The notes under the pieces: model-generated
What the model was told of the DNA's origin: nothing
Database searches by the model: none
What the model saw: only the letters and a program-made list of their open reading frames with translations
Origin: Telopea speciosissima
Taxonomy: Eukaryota > Streptophyta > Magnoliopsida > Proteales > Proteaceae
Assembly: GCF_018873765.1 (NCBI RefSeq)
Contig: NC_057925.1
Coordinates: 47,895,010 to 47,959,009, forward strand
DNA length: 64,000 bases
Direction of reading: 5' to 3'
Translations under genes and position numbers: made by a program
In this document: piece after piece, positions 37,301-52,300 of the stretch
Layout of the letters: each line of letters starts with the position of its first letter
Position numbering within the stretch: position 1 is the stretch's first letter

Positions 37301-40300
37301 AAGGCGGGATTCACTTCTTGACTCCCTTTATCTACAAATAAAGGGTTTTGTGGAAGCCAAATGCCAGGTTAATTTTTACGCCTTTCTTTTCTGATAGTTT
37401 AGCTGTCATCTTCTTGTTGTCAATTTATATACCTGTGCATTGATCTAACAAGTTGGGTAATTTGATGTTGTTATGGTATGAAATGTTCCTATATGTGGGT
37501 ACATTATCCACACTGGCATTGAGTTTTTTTCTAATCAATGTATAGACCCCTCTGCTGTGAGTCTGCTATTTTTTGGATTGCTTATCAATTTCCAATATTA
37601 TGTGAATCCTTTGGTTGTTAATGATATTCTTCCAAGACTATTCCTTCGGCTCCATATGAGGCAGAATGTCCGTGAAGATAATTGCCTTTTTGATTATCAA
37701 CTTAGATCGAATGAAGGTCCCACTTTTTGTATGTATACAAGCCAAGTAGTTTCTATTGGTTAACTCACTAGCATGAAATTCAATGAAGAAAAATCTACTT
37801 GTGTCTTGCTTTCTCCCAAATCTGGGGTTTCCCGTTGTCTCTAGTTAACAATTTCAGAGTGAGTGACGACAAGTCGACAACACAGGGTCTGTCGATTGAG
37901 AGCAAATGACAAGTTTTTTTATGGCAAGGATCTCTCTGAAACTCCTAGCTGTCCAGACTATATCCATTTGCCCTTAAGGAACAGACTACAGGGTAAGCAT
38001 GGGGTAGGATCCATTCTTCAAGTAACCTTGTGGTTGCGGGCACAGTCCCATCTTTACCCCACCCCCAACAAAAGGGATTGATAAATATACAAAAAAAGTT
38101 CATAAACTTTTGAAGAAGCCACGATGAACCCTTGGAATGACATTTTTTAACTTAATCTTCTGATACAGCAGGATTCAGATGAAGATATTCAAGACCAAAA
38201 AGAAGCCATTCTCAGAGACCTCTCTTTGCCATTACTTTCCATTGCTAGGCGTCATGAGGGGTATCAAACAATGTGGAGTATCTGCTGTGACCTGAATGAT
38301 ACAGTACTTCTCCGAAAGCTTATGGTATGTATGTGGTTTTTTCTCTTAGGCATTCATGTCACTTTGGATTTTGAACTTTTTATTTTCTAGGCATGTGCTT
38401 AGGTTTATCTCTTGGCCCGATGGGGAATCAGGTTTGAGACATTGCATGGAGAGATGTTTTGATGCTATATTCTGCGGCTGATCTCCTGTCTATTGTTTTA
38501 TCAATCTGATATGTCATCTTTAACTGGCACAATTTCCCTATTTTGTTCTTTGATAGTCTCCTTTCTTTTTGCTACCCATAACTGGGCATAATCTTCTGTA
38601 TGCATTTTTACTTACTGGGCCTACTACTTATATCTTAGTACTGTTTCTCTATTTTACCTGATCGACCAAATTTTACTGTTCATTGCTATTTATGCTATTA
38701 ATGTTGTGGATGCATTTTTATTCCCTTTGGCTGTTATTTTCCTATGAGATGCTTTTGTTTCTCTGAAATGGTATGATAATATCTCTTGTGCAGCATGAGA
38801 GCATGGGACCTAAAGGAGGGTTTAGTTACTTCGTGTTTAAACAATTGTATTTGAACCACCAGTTTGCTAAGCTGCTAAGGCTTGGGGAAGAGTTCCAGGA
38901 TGAGCTGGCTGTGTTTCTAAAACAGCACAAGGATCTTTTGTGGCTTCATGAAATACTCCAAAACCAGTTCTCCTTGGCTTCAGAAACTCTGCATTCACTA
39001 GCTCTTTCTGAAGTTGATACCCCTGTTTCAGTAGCTGAGGATGAGCGCGAATTTGAGCTGACAAACTCCATGCCAACTCTGATGGAACGAAAGCGCCTAC
39101 TATATCTTTCCAGGATAGCAGCGATGGCAGGTTATTTTTGCTTACGCTGTTTTTATTCAGCATATTGGTTTTGTTCCTTGCAAATTTTGTTGTCTTATAC
39201 CTTTTCATTTGTTTATGCAAAGCCCTAACTTGAATCATGTGTCAAGTTGCCAAATAACAACATTCAATTTCAATTTGCCCTCTTGTTCTTTATTCTCTTA
39301 AAAATATGAGTCAACTAGGTTCGTGCTGACCAAAATGACATACTGAAATGACAGTTGATATTGTTCATTAGGTTCATTTACATGTGGAAGTACCAAAATT
39401 TTTAGCGCCTAATTACATATATGGCAACTATTTGTATTTGATATCACAGCTGTTAGTCCCACCCTTGTCTTTCTCTTTACAAATGGCATTAGGTGGAGAG
39501 AGCTCCTCAAGTATATGAAGACACCAAGGACTGAACAAACTGAGGTGGGACTATATAATTCTATAACTCTTAATAACAAAATTATGATGGGACAACTGTT
39601 TGCATTTCATATCCAAGGAACCAGGTAGCATTTGTATGCACATGTTGGCACACACACACACACGTGCATGCATGACTATGTGTGTATGATTTTCATACGC
39701 ATAGTAGTTTGCCCAATTAATCAACTTGAGTGCAAGATATCTCCAATGAATTAAAACCTCATAGTTTACACCCAGTAATTACATGATTAGAAATGGGTAG
39801 ACCACTGTGATTTAGGTGTCTAATATAGAATCGTGAGTCTAATGCATGCGTTAAGTGGTGGTGGAAATTTAAGCCATTACATCATTTACGTAAGTGGATA
39901 TTTATAGGATCAGTTGTAGTTAACTATTATTTTGGGAAGAAACAAATTGGTATTGATTCTTTATCAATCTATTTGCAAGTCATTTTATACAGGTCTAGAG
40001 GTTTTTTAGGCTTCGTTATTCAATCATTTACTTATTTTTGCTGTAAATATAAGAAATGCTTCAAAGAAAATAGGTTTATAGATTTCTTTCAAATCCTGAA
40101 CTATGGTTGTTTTCAATAAGATTTAGATACTTTGTAGTTCTGAAAATCTGCTATCATTTTTGTTAGAGTAAAACTTTTCAAAATGGTCCACCTTGATAAG
40201 CTTATCAAAGTGGCCCAAATATGTGCCATATGGCAGACCGGATGGGGCCCAAGTTATGTAGACAAATAGACCCTAAGGTCCCCTTTTCACATGTAAAATT

Positions 40301-43300
40301 TCAGCCCAGAGTTTGCCAAGTGGGAAAATGATGTAAGTCACTTAGAGTTTATTTTATTAAAAATATGCTTTGGGTTGGGTTATATATGTGTTGGGCTTTT
40401 GATCCCATGGATTTACTTTGTAATTGTCCAATTTAATGGGCCTAAAATATGGGTAGAAAGTAGGAAAACGGGATTTACTTTCTTATTTTAGTTAGAGTCT
40501 TATTTTGAGTTTATTTTCTTTATTATTTCACTTTCCTAGTCAATTTAGGTTACCTTATTAGTTAAGGATAGGGTTAGGCCTTTCCTTTTTAGTGTCCAAG
40601 TCTATTTTTGATTCTTCTATATAAGTTTGTAAGGGAGGCCATTACACACGAATTTGATTAATGAAATATTGGCTTTAGCCTTTGTTAAAAATCCTGAGAT
40701 AGGTTGGGTGAGATGCCCAGGGTGAGCTGAGATAGCCATCCCCTTCCCCAACCCCCTCCATCGATCTCCAATCAAGCTCCATTCAAATTTCAATTCTGCC
40801 ATAGTCGATCTCATGAAGAAACATATTCAGTTGCTGGAGTTTCTCTGCAAGGTTCAAGATATTTTCAAACAACAAGTAAGTCTGAAATTGAAATTCTGCA
40901 ATTATTCTTCTTCCCTTCTAGGAGGTCACATGCAAGGTGATTTTTACGAGAATTCTGCCCAGCCAAATCTAACCGTTAGGGCCTGCTGAAATTTTTATAG
41001 AATCTTCCTCAAACCCTAAGAGAGACTTCATCCAAATTTCATTACCCATATAATCCACACTCTCCTAAATTTTGATCGAATCTTCCTCAAACCCTAGGAT
41101 TCCTCAATTACTTCAGATTTAGTCATCTGATTTAATTATAACTTTCAGAATCTCTTCTCTCCTGTATAATCCATTCTCTCCTAACTTAACCCTAACATCT
41201 AACCCTAGGTCCCATCAAAATCTAACCCTAATTTCACAATTTCACATAATTTGACCTAGCTGATTTTCCCAATCCATAGCAGATCCTGGTTATTGGTTCT
41301 AGTTGGTCTCCTACCAATCTAGAATTACATTAGAAAATAGTTGTTTCAAATTCTGGACTATGGGTGATAGCACAGTAGTGGGCAGAGTATTGTAGGTGTG
41401 CATGGATGGATATACATGGAAATTGGGGATACATATGCCAATACATGGGAGTTGGGAGTCCGGAGTCGGGATTGTATTTGATTGAATTAGGCTTGGAAAT
41501 TTGACTTTTGGGTAATTTAGACTATCTACTATTTATCCAACTGTCAGAATTGCCAAATCATCATTTCATGTGGCACAATGAAAATTGGTCACTTTGATTA
41601 GCTCATCAAAGCTGGGCTGCTCAAATGAAATTTTCCCTGTATGTTAATACTAACTCATTATGCATATTTGAAAAAGCAAATATACTCCATAAGTCTAAGT
41701 ACACCCCTTGACAACCAGTTGGCCCTTGAGTCTTTCAATGGTGCCATCTGGATTGTACTTATGGTGTACACCCAAAGACACCCACAAGATCCTTACATGG
41801 AGACAAATCCACCAGAGTCAATGTTTGACAAGACGATAAAGCATCCATTTCTGTGTCCATGGCCACTTTCCACCCAGAATGAGTTAAGGCCTCATGATGA
41901 TTTTTAGGTATGGAATGAGTAGATAAAGAAAAAGCAACATTATGGAACAGAGAAGGAAGGTGTGAAATGGGATAGGCAGCCATGGATTTTTGAGTGCAAG
42001 TGCGAGTACCTTTGCGAAGTGCAATTGATAAGTCATGAGGAGAGACCTCAGCAGGGTAACAAGGTTAAACCATGTAGAGGGCAAAGTAGAGGCCAGAGCT
42101 GGAGTAGATGACTGTCTTCTTTCGTCATGTATAAACCTTGAGAGGTGGAACCGGAGGAGGAAGACCTGCAAGTGGTACAACAATAGGAATAGGGGTGTTA
42201 TGGTCAGCAGCTGCACAAGGAGTAGTAGGAGAATAAAACACAGTATTCTCGAAAAAGGTAACATCAACACTAACATATTGCTGATGAGTAGTAGGATCAT
42301 AACACTTGTAGCCCTTCTGGGTCCTAGAATATCCTAAGAAAATGCACTTAACTGTACGAGGCGACAGTTTATTAACACGAGGTTGCAAAATATGAACAAA
42401 ACAAAAACAACCGAAAACCCGAGGGGGAATGGAAAATATGAAGGTATTTGGAAATAAAATGGAAAACGGAGACTGATTAGATAAAACAGAGGAAGACATC
42501 CTATTAATTAAATAACGCGCAATTAGAACATCACACCAAAAATGTTTTGGGACATGCATATGAATCATAAGAAAACGAGCAACCTCAAGGAAGTGTCTAT
42601 TTTTTCATTCAGCCACCCCGTTTTGTTGAGGGTGTATGAACAGCTCGTTTGATGAATCATACCATGATCTGAACAAAAAATAGAAATATTACGCTATGTA
42701 TACTCAAGAGCAGTTATCAGATCGGAAAACCTTGATAGAAGAACTAAATTGGGTCTTCATTTCATAATAAAAACTTTTGAACATAGATAAAAGCTCAGAA
42801 TGATCTTTTAACAAATAAACTCAAGTCAAACGGGAATGATTGTCCATAAAGGTTGCAAAGTAAGAAAATCCTAACCTATTTTTAACATGACATGGAACCC
42901 AAATATCAGAATGAACCAATGAAAATAAAAACAGACTCCTAGGCACACTACGAAGAGGAAAAGAGGACTGGTTATGTTTTCCCTGTTCACAGGGGCTTCA
43001 CACTCAAGACGGGAAACGGACTTGCAACTAGGAACCATTATAGTTGTCAAGGCGGCAAGGCGACCCCAGGCGATGGAGAGATGCCTAATCGCTTAGGCGA
43101 CAAGGTCGCGCCCGCCTAGGAGTCGCTTAGGCGACCAAGGCGCCCTCAAGTGTTATTTTTTTATTTCGCCCCTTTTTTAAAATTATTTAGTGTGCTACAA
43201 TATTTTAGTATGGTACAATATATACTTTATATCACCAAAAATCAACATTAAGCCTCCTCAAGTCATCAAAATCAGCATTAAGTCACCTCAAGTCATCAAA

Positions 43301-46300
43301 ATCAACAATTAGCCACATCAAGCCATAAAAAATATGATCTTATCTATAAGTAATTAAATTGCTCTTGATTTAGCGAGATGTTCTTGTTCTCTAAGAAGTT
43401 TGACTAGTCAAATTGTTTTAGTTTTACATGAGACTTTTTGTATTAGTTAGAGCACAAAATCAACTTTCCAACAAATCCAAAAGTGCTTAAATCTGATTTA
43501 TATTGAAGAAGTTATGTTCCGTTCAAACCTTATATGGTCTGTGCGAATGCTGTCAAAATCACTCTAAATAAAAATATTTTTTTATATATCAAAACAAATG
43601 AATATTTTACCACACTTTTGGTTTTTAGCAATGTTTTACCATATTAAGGTTTATAGAATTTTTAGATTTGAGAAAAACCCCAGCATTTGAAAGTTGAAAA
43701 TTTCACCTACTGCCAAAAATCCAGTTTTTGGTATTGGACTGGGGGGTTGACTTTTTATCCTTTTGGAATTTTTTTTTTAAATATTTTTATTGGATTCAAA
43801 TAGGGGGTATTTGCTTATTTATGAATAATATCTTAAGTAAATGAATTACAAATTGTAATTTAAGTTCATTTACTTAAATGATATTTGACATAAATAAGCG
43901 TCACCCGGTACCAATAAAAACCAGTGCGAGGTACCCTGCAATAAGGCGGCTGTCGCCTGGGCCCCAACAAAACCGCCTGGACGCCTAGGCGATGCCTTGA
44001 CAACTATGGGAACCATGTAACTGAAGCTTTAGTAGAGATAGATGTCCCAGACGAACATGCCATTTAAACGGTGAAGGTCCACATAGATGTAGCCAGTAGT
44101 TGTACAAGGTCCAGTGCCATCCAAGTAGTAGAGCCCTGCCTGCTCAAGCTCTCCACCAATCATCCTCCTTCTTTGAAGGTCCTAAAAAACACAGTAAGAA
44201 GGGTAGAAAATAATAGAACAGTTAAGTGATTTATTAAGTTGGCTAACAGATAAAAGACTTAAAGATAACTGGGGAACATGTAAAACAAAGAACAGAGTTA
44301 TAAAAGAACCATTAGTAAGAATAGCAGGAGATGAAGCATGGAGTGTGGACAAGGAAGAAAACAATTCAGACTTACCAGTCATATGTGTAGAAGCACCAGA
44401 ATCAATAATCCATGGAGTGGAGGGCATGATGGAGAGAAAGGCGGATGTACGTGTGTAGGCTAAATTGGCTATAGAAGTGGATGCATAAGTCTCAAGCTGT
44501 TGGAGCCGCTGGAGAATTTGATTGTAATCCTCTCAAGACAAGAAGACAATGGAAGATGCTTCAGATGCAGATGGTATAGCAGTGTCACCCGAAGACTCTT
44601 TGTAGAACTCTCAGTGCTGGTAGTGTTAGCTAACTCATTTGCCCATTCCGGATGTCCATGTTTGGCCTAACACATATCAACAGTGTGGTTGGATTTGCCG
44701 CAAAAAGAACACTAACTTGAAGATTTATTAGTAAATTGCCCATCTGAACCGCAACCATTGGAATCATGACCACGACCGTGCCATTGGCTACAGCCCCTTC
44801 CTGAAGAAGTGGAACTTCAGCCTCAACCTGGAAAGAAAGCCGAACTATCCTAAGGAGGAGTGGAATCAACTTTAGAAGGAATAACCAGACAATTAATGCG
44901 AGAAAACACTTCATTTTCATTAAGTGAAGGTACCTTCTCTCTAGTTAACTGTTAGCTTTTGTTAGCTAAATAGAGAATGAGAAAAAGAGAGAATGACTTG
45001 AGTGAGTTGAGACTCTCCTCAGTCCCTCTATATAGATTTCATTAATTAGGATAGAATTACAAGTATACCCTCCATAGCTGACTATGATAGCTAAAGAGAG
45101 AAATAAAGAAACAAAATAACAGAGGAAATGCCCAAAGTATCCTCATCGAGTTACATAACTTAACACTCCCCCTCAAGTTGGTGCATATATATCATGCATG
45201 ACCAACTTGACTAAACTAGGATGCAATAGCTTTCCACTTAGCCCTTTGGTGAAGACATCTGCAAGTTGATCTCTTGACTTCACAAAGGGTATACTGATCT
45301 GCCCAATTTCTAACTTTTCCTCGATGAAGTGTCTGTCAATCTCCACATGCTTAGTTCGATCATGTTGCACTGGATTGTGAGCAATACTGATTGCCGCTTT
45401 GTTGTCACAGTACAACATCATTGGATGATGAACAGAACCACCAATATCCTGGAGCAAACTCTGAAGCCATAATAGTTCACATATGCCTTGAGCCATGGCG
45501 TGGAACTCTGCTTCAGCACTGGACCTAGCCACCACATTTTGCTTTTTACTTCGCCATGTGACAAGGTTACTTCCGACAAAAGTACAATAGCCTAAAGTAG
45601 ACTTTCTGTCAGGGTTACCACCCCAGTCAGCATCTGTGTAAACCTCAATGCAGAGATGATCATGTGGAGATAAGAGAATCCCCTTCCCTGGAGCTGACCT
45701 CAAGTAGTGGAGAATACGAAGAACAACAACCATTTGGGTAGAGTAGGGATCATGCATGACCTGACTGACCAAACTAACAGCAAATGCAATGTCTGGTCTC
45801 GTGTGGGAGAGATAGATCAGTTTTCCCACCAACCTTTGATAGCGCCCCTTATCAATTGGATCACCATCCTTCTCTTGTAGTCGAGTAGTAGCCTCCAAAG
45901 GGGTGTAACACGGGTGACATCTAAAAGTAAATCTAGAACATATTTCCTTTGGGAGAGGAAGATGCCTTGGGAGAACGGGCAACTTCAATCCCAAGAAAGT
46001 ACTTGAGTTGTTCTAGGTCCTTAATTATAAATTCTCAGCCCAAGAATGTTTTTAGGTGAGAGGCTTCCTCTGCATCATTGCCAGTCACCCCTATGTCATC
46101 GACATAGACTATAAGAAGAGTAACCTTATCTCCATTCTGCTTGATGGATAAGGTGTGATCAACATTGCTCTGTTTGTATCCGATAGAGACCATTGCTTTA
46201 TGGAACCTGTCAAACCAAGCCCAAGGAGATTGTTTCAGCCCATATAATGCCCTCTTCAGTCTGCAAACCTTCCCATGAGTCTTGTCACAAGAAAAACCTT

Positions 46301-49300
46301 GAGGGACCTCCATATAGACTTCCTCCTCCAGTTCTCCATGAAGGAATGCATTTTTCACATCCAATTGCTGCAAATCTCAACCAAGATTGACAGCATATGA
46401 TGATAGCGAGACCCGAACGGTGTTCAACATAGTTGTCAAGGCTGCAAAGCGACCCAAGGCGCTGGAGGGGTGTCTTAGCGCTTAGGCGACAAGGCGCCCC
46501 CAAGTGTTATTTTTTATTTCCCCCTTTTCTAACGTTATATAGTATGCTACAATATTTTAGTATGCTACAATATATACCATATATCATAAAAAATCAGCAT
46601 TAAGCCTCCTCAAGTCATCAAAAATCAATATTAAGCCACATCAAGTCATCAAAAATCAACATAGAACTAGAAGACAATAAAACTCAAGAAGCAAGCTATT
46701 GGAAGTTTGAAACAACCAAACATACATATGGTTTATGCTAGTCTCACATTTGGTTTATATTGTTCTTAGAAAATATGATCTTATCTATAAGTAATTAAAT
46801 TGTTCTCGATTTAGAAAATTTTTCTTGTTCTCTAAGAAGTTTGACTAGTCAGATGATTTTATTTTTAAATGAGACTTTTAGTGTTAGGTAGCACAAAACC
46901 AGCTTTCCAATAAATCCGAAATTGCTTAAATCTGATTTATATTGAAGAAGTTATGTTTCCGTCAAACCTTATTTGGTATGTGCGAATGTTGTCAAAATCG
47001 CTCTAAATGAAAATGTTTTTTTAGATATCAAAACAAATGAATATTTTACCGCACTTTTGGTTTTTAGCAATGTTTTACCATATCAAAATTTTTAGATTTG
47101 AGAAAAACCCCAGCATTAGAAAGTTGAAAATTTTACCTACCGTAAAAAATCCAGTGGTTGACTTTTTATCATTTTTTAATTTTATTTTTTAACTATTTTT
47201 ATTGGATTCAAATAGGGGGTGTTTGCTTATTTATGAATAATATCTTAAGTAAATGAAATACCAAATATAAAAACATTTACTTAAATGATATTTGGCATAA
47301 ATAAGGGCCAATGGCGGGTTTGATACCAAAAAAACCAGTACAAGGCGCCTTGCAATAAGGCGGAGGTTGCCTAGGCCCCAACAAAACCGCTTGGACGCCT
47401 AGGCGGCGCCTTGACAATTATGGTGTTCAACTCTGCCACTGGGGCAAATGTCTCATGATAATCAATCCCATAGGTCTGGGTGAAGCCCTTGGCCACCAGC
47501 CTGGCCTTATATCTGTCCACTGTTCCATCAGGCTTCTGCCTGACAACAAATACCCATTTGCAACCGACTATTTTCTTGCGCGAAGGAAGAACCATCAGCT
47601 CTCATGTCTCATTTTTTGATAAGGCCGCCATCTCTTCCAACATGGCTGTCTTCCACTTTAGAAATAGAGGAAAGAGAGGACACAAATGCATAATTGGAAG
47701 GGGACAAAGCATTATAGGAGACAAAATTGGTGATAGGATGTTGGGTACAAGATCTAACACCCATACCGGGTAGCAATAGGTAAGTCAAGAGAGGGATCCT
47801 TATCAGGTAACGCAGTGGAATCTGGATCTGGATCAAGGTCTGACTGTTGAAGAAGTGGTACAGTAGTGGTAATCTTTTATGTTTCCGGCTGAAGACTTGA
47901 TCCATAGGGATTTGACTCAGGTCTTCGTGTCCCTTGAATAGGAGGCACACTAGAGACAGGAGCTTCTGGAGAAGAAGGCTCCCCCTGAGTAGGAGCTGGT
48001 AGAAGAGGCTGCCCCTGAGTAGGAGCGGGTAGAAGATCAGACACATCTTCAAACACCGGATTATGCTCCCCCTGAAGAGGTGGCTGAGAATAGTATGCCA
48101 AAGATTCATGGAAGACAATGTCCATGGTAACAAATGTACGCCGAGAAGGGGGTTGATAACACTTGTATCCCTTTTGGGTGGCGGAGTAGCCTAAAAAAAT
48201 ACACTGGATGCTCTGAGGATCAAGCTTACCATGAAGGTGATGATTGCGAGCATAGAGATTTTTGGGGGGGGACCACAAAGGAGGAGGAACCTTTAAGGAG
48301 GTCAACAGGAGTACGCCCATCAAGGATAAAAGTAGGCATACGGTTAATGAGGTAGGCCACAGTGAGTATAGCATCACCCCAATATTGAGGAGGAACTTGC
48401 CGTGCAAACATAATGGCCCGAGCTACTTCCAAAAGGTGTCGATTTTTCCTTTCGGCGACTCCATTATGGGCAAGGGTGCCTACACAGTTGGTCTAATGGA
48501 TGATGCCATTTTCAGCCAAATAGGTTTGGAATTGACCCTCCATGTATTCTTTGCCATTATCACTCTACAGAATTTTTAATTTGGCATTGAACTGGGTTTG
48601 GATCATACAATGGAATAGCTGGAAACATCGAAAAACCTCACTCTTGAGTTGCATCATATACACCCAAGTGGTCCGAGTAAAGCAGTCAATAAAGGAGACA
48701 AACCATCTATAGCTAGAAATAGAAACACAACGGGCAGGGCCCCACACATCAGTATGAACTAGAGCAAAAGGAGAAGTACTTCTTTTATTGATTGGAGAGT
48801 AAGTAGAACGAGTCTGCTTAGCTAAGACACAGGCTTCACATAAAAACTCATCCTTGTTACAATCTTTAACTAACCGAGGAAACATAAAAGCTAAAGTTCT
48901 CAGAGGAGGGTGACCAAGCCGACAATGCCATAGATGGAGATCCGAAGAAGTTGCTGAATGTAACTGATGAGTTGAAGAAGAAACTGATGGTGGACAAGTC
49001 TGACCAGTGTCGAGTATGTAGAGACCACCATGTACCTTACCACCCCTAATCACGTGGCCCTTCTCCAGATCCTATATGACACAATGAGAAGGAAAGAAGG
49101 TTATTTTGCAGTTCAAATCTTTGGTTAGACTACTAATGGAGAGAAGATTAGTAGGAAAGGAAGGAACATGCAAAACAGAATTTAGGGTAATGGTAGGGGA
49201 GCAGTGAATGGAACCCTTTCCATGAATGGGAGAAAGGGAACCATTCGCTGCTTGAACAGTATCTCTACCAGAACAAGGAGAATAATGATGAAATACATTA

Positions 49301-52300
49301 GAGGAGCCAGTCATGTGGTCAGTGGCACCAGAGTCTATGATCCAAGGACTGGAAACTGTCGATGCACAATGACTACCGACCGGAATACCTGAGGCAAAGT
49401 AAGAACCAAAAGAGGTAGCTGATGCAGGTGCCGTGGTAGGTGCAACGGAAGATGGCTGGAGTAGGCGACGAAGGGCAAGTAGCTCATCCTGAGTGAAACC
49501 AATGTCAGCAGAGGGAACTTTAGTAGTAGGAGCAGTAGCTTCAGTCAGATTGACCTTTGGTGTGAGCTTCCCCCGGCCTCGTTTTGCTTCGAAATCAGCA
49601 TGCTTCCCATGTAATTTCCAACACTGAGCCTTGGTGTGATAGGGTCTGTGGCAATGCTCACACTTGACAGGCTCTTTGGAGACAACATTACCACTGTCAA
49701 TAGTGGCAATAGGAGCAGGGTCTGTAGTAGTCTGTAGGGCAGACCTAGCAACAGTAGGAGCTTGTAACATCGCAGCCCAACGAGTCTCCTCTGTATGAAT
49801 CATGGCAAAGGACTGCTCCAGTGTAGGAAAGCGAGACTGGTTCAGCACTTGCATTCTAATAGGGTCATACTCCACATTCAGACCAGCCAAGAAGTCGTAC
49901 ACACGGATACTGTCGACGTGTTTACGGTAGGTAGCAACATCAGTAGGTATAGAGGGCTGATAAGCGGAGTAATGATCCAATTGCTGCCACAAGCTCTTGA
50001 GTGTAGCTTAGTATGTAGAGAAAGACATCTCCTTCTGAGTGAGCTCATTAGCCTTCTTACGAATCTCATACACTTGGGCAGCATTCCCAACACGCCCATA
50101 AGTCTCCTTGGCAGCACTGCAAATCGCATGAGCTGTCTCCAGAAGCATGAAGTTGTCGGACAGACCTGGTTGTATAGATTGCAGCATGTATGACATCACC
50201 ATGGCATCATTGGACAGCCACTTCTCTTTCGGAGATCCATCAGGTGGCATAGGGTTGGTCTCAAGGATATGGCCAGTCAGCCCTCGACCAGCAATGGTCA
50301 AATAGGTGGTCTGAGACCACTTGAGATAGTTGGAACCATCCAGCTTGATTGGGGCTGAAAAAGGAAGGACGTCTGTCCGGGGCTGCCCATCTTGCGCAGA
50401 GGTTGCAGAAGAGGCATCTGAGCATGTCATTGAAGTAGCCCAACAAGGAAGGAAGACCCAATGCACTCAACCAAGAGAAACCAGAAACCTTAAGATCGAT
50501 AAAGGAGATAATTGATCTTAAGAGGCAATTTATCAAACACCTGGTAGGCACTCTTGAAAGATCACAAAATCTGAGGCTGAAAGTGAGGTCGAAGATTGCT
50601 CTTGATGGTAGTAAGCTACTCCGAAGGAATCAGCAACAACTAGAAGTGCAGCTGCTCTAATCAAGGAGTCAATTAGAGTTAAGGTTCTGGAGAGAAAAAA
50701 CTGAAAAGAAAACTGAAGAAGAAGATCGATTAGGGTAGGATCTTCATGGAAGAATGGAAATAAGTGATGGCTGCTGATTAGGATTGAAGAGAAAGAATCT
50801 CGAATGCAAAGGGATCTCCTCCAAAGCAACTAGCAGCAGAAAAAAAGAAGCCCAAACCCAAAAGTCGATAAATCTCAGGGTTTTGAAAAAAAACCTGAAA
50901 AGAAGTGACTGATTGGAATAAGAGGCAGATCAGAAGATTTTGAAGGAGGGATAGATGCTGCAAATGTGATGCAGGTGAAGATCCAATTGAGGGAAGAAGG
51001 GCCTATAAGAGAAAGTAGGCTAAATCTTCAAGGATTTGGAACTCTTCAGTACCGCAGGGAGGGCGGCAGCATCTCAAACCAAGTTAAGAAGGAGGGAAGG
51101 GACCGAAGGTAGAAGAAAGGGAAAAAGAAGGGAAGAGAAGAGATGGAGGGTTTGGGAGATTGGTTCAGAATAGGGTTAGCTCTGATACCATGTTAGCTAA
51201 ACAGAGAATGAGAAAATGAGAGAATGACTTGAGTGAGTTGAGACTCTCCTTAGTCCCTCTATATAGATTTCCTTAATTAGGACAGAATTACAAGTATACC
51301 CTCCATATCTGACTATGATAGCTAAGAAGAGAAATAAAAAACCAAAATAACAGAGGAAATGCCCAAAGTACCCTTATCGGGTTACATAACTTAACAGCTT
51401 TTATCCGATTGATAGTCAGGATTGAGACCGTTCAAAAACTTGGTAACATGAAACTCAACCTTCTGATGCTTCAACTGCTCCACATTAGTAGTGAGAGGTT
51501 GATGAATCTGAAGTTCTTCACTATTGCCCTTGTAACCGCTGAAGTACTCATTCAAAGTTTTATCCCCCTGTTTGAAGTTAAAACATTTTCTCATACAATT
51601 CATAAATCCTTGAAATATTCTTCTCTTGAGAGTAACGTTCTTGTAAATCTTCCTAGATACTTTGGTGGTGTTATGGAACATGACATTAGCAGCAATAGAA
51701 GGTTCTATACTGTTCCATAACCATATCTTGATAGTGGAATTCTCATGCATCCACTCTTCATAGGCCGTAACTGAGGCTGGGTCTTTAGGATCAGGACTAG
51801 GAGGATCATCAGTATATACTTCATCTTCCCTTTGCCTGCACAGCTTGGGCCCACAATAGATAGTTAGAAACTTCAGAGAGTTTAATAGTAGTGATCTGAA
51901 TCTGAACATTGTCATAGGTGGTTGAGGGTCAGCTATCAGACCAGATAGAATATGCAAAGGTATAGGAATCAATTGTGTAACTCCCAATCCACCAAGCCAA
52001 CACAGAAGGAATACAATCAAGTAGCTGCAACAATGTATATAAGAAAACCAGAAGCTGGCAGCAAATAAAACTCAAAACAGAGTACCAAAATCTGCAGATT
52101 TGAGTGATTTCAGATTACCAGAGATCAGCAGGTTGTATTGACCTGAAACTGTAGTCAAGTGATCCCTTTGAGGAGTGTAGTGAAACCCCAAAACAGTAAC
52201 CTAATCAGGTGGAAGGATCAGGAGCAATCAAAGGGTCTGAAATTTGACTCAAAAACAGAGTATCGCAGGTGACCTGGGAGTTTTCTGATTCTAGAAAATC

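Larger units (their letters stand above)
44960..51396 (-). mobile_element. Complete Ty1/copia element (inner), TSD GCTTT
   Basis: LTRs of 206 bp lie at 44960-45165 (3' LTR) and 51191-51396 (5' LTR), beginning TGTTAGCTAAA and ending CTTAACA, with about 13 differences between them by hand count (roughly 94% identity). Flanking GCTTT repeats are at 44955-44959 and 51397-51401. The primer-binding site (TGGTATCAGAGC on the minus strand) abuts the 5' LTR, and the polypurine tract (complement of CTCCCCCTCAAGTTGG) abuts the 3' LTR. Order gag-PR-IN-RT-RH defines copia. It inserted into the Gag of an older copia and was later hit by a hAT element. Confidence 0.93.
41690..52020 (-). pseudogene. Outer copia gag-pol remnants
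   Basis: Reading on the minus strand: Gag (52020-51397, with MFHNTTKVSRKIY and LNEYFSGYKG) continues past the inner copia at 44959. A protease motif PWIIDSGASTHMTG lies near 44410, integrase C-terminal and linker sequences near 42568-42125 (CIFLGYSRTQKGYKCYDP), and the RT N-terminus near 41983-41690 (PDGTIERLKGQLVVKG). Stops and frameshifts are frequent. The outer Gag is continuous in sense across the inner element's GCTTT target duplication, which confirms the nesting order. Confidence 0.75.

Noticed and set aside
37557..38081. Additional NUP133 exons in intron 4
   Set aside because: The open frames here lack similarity to the family, and exon 4 joins exon 5 directly in phase without them.
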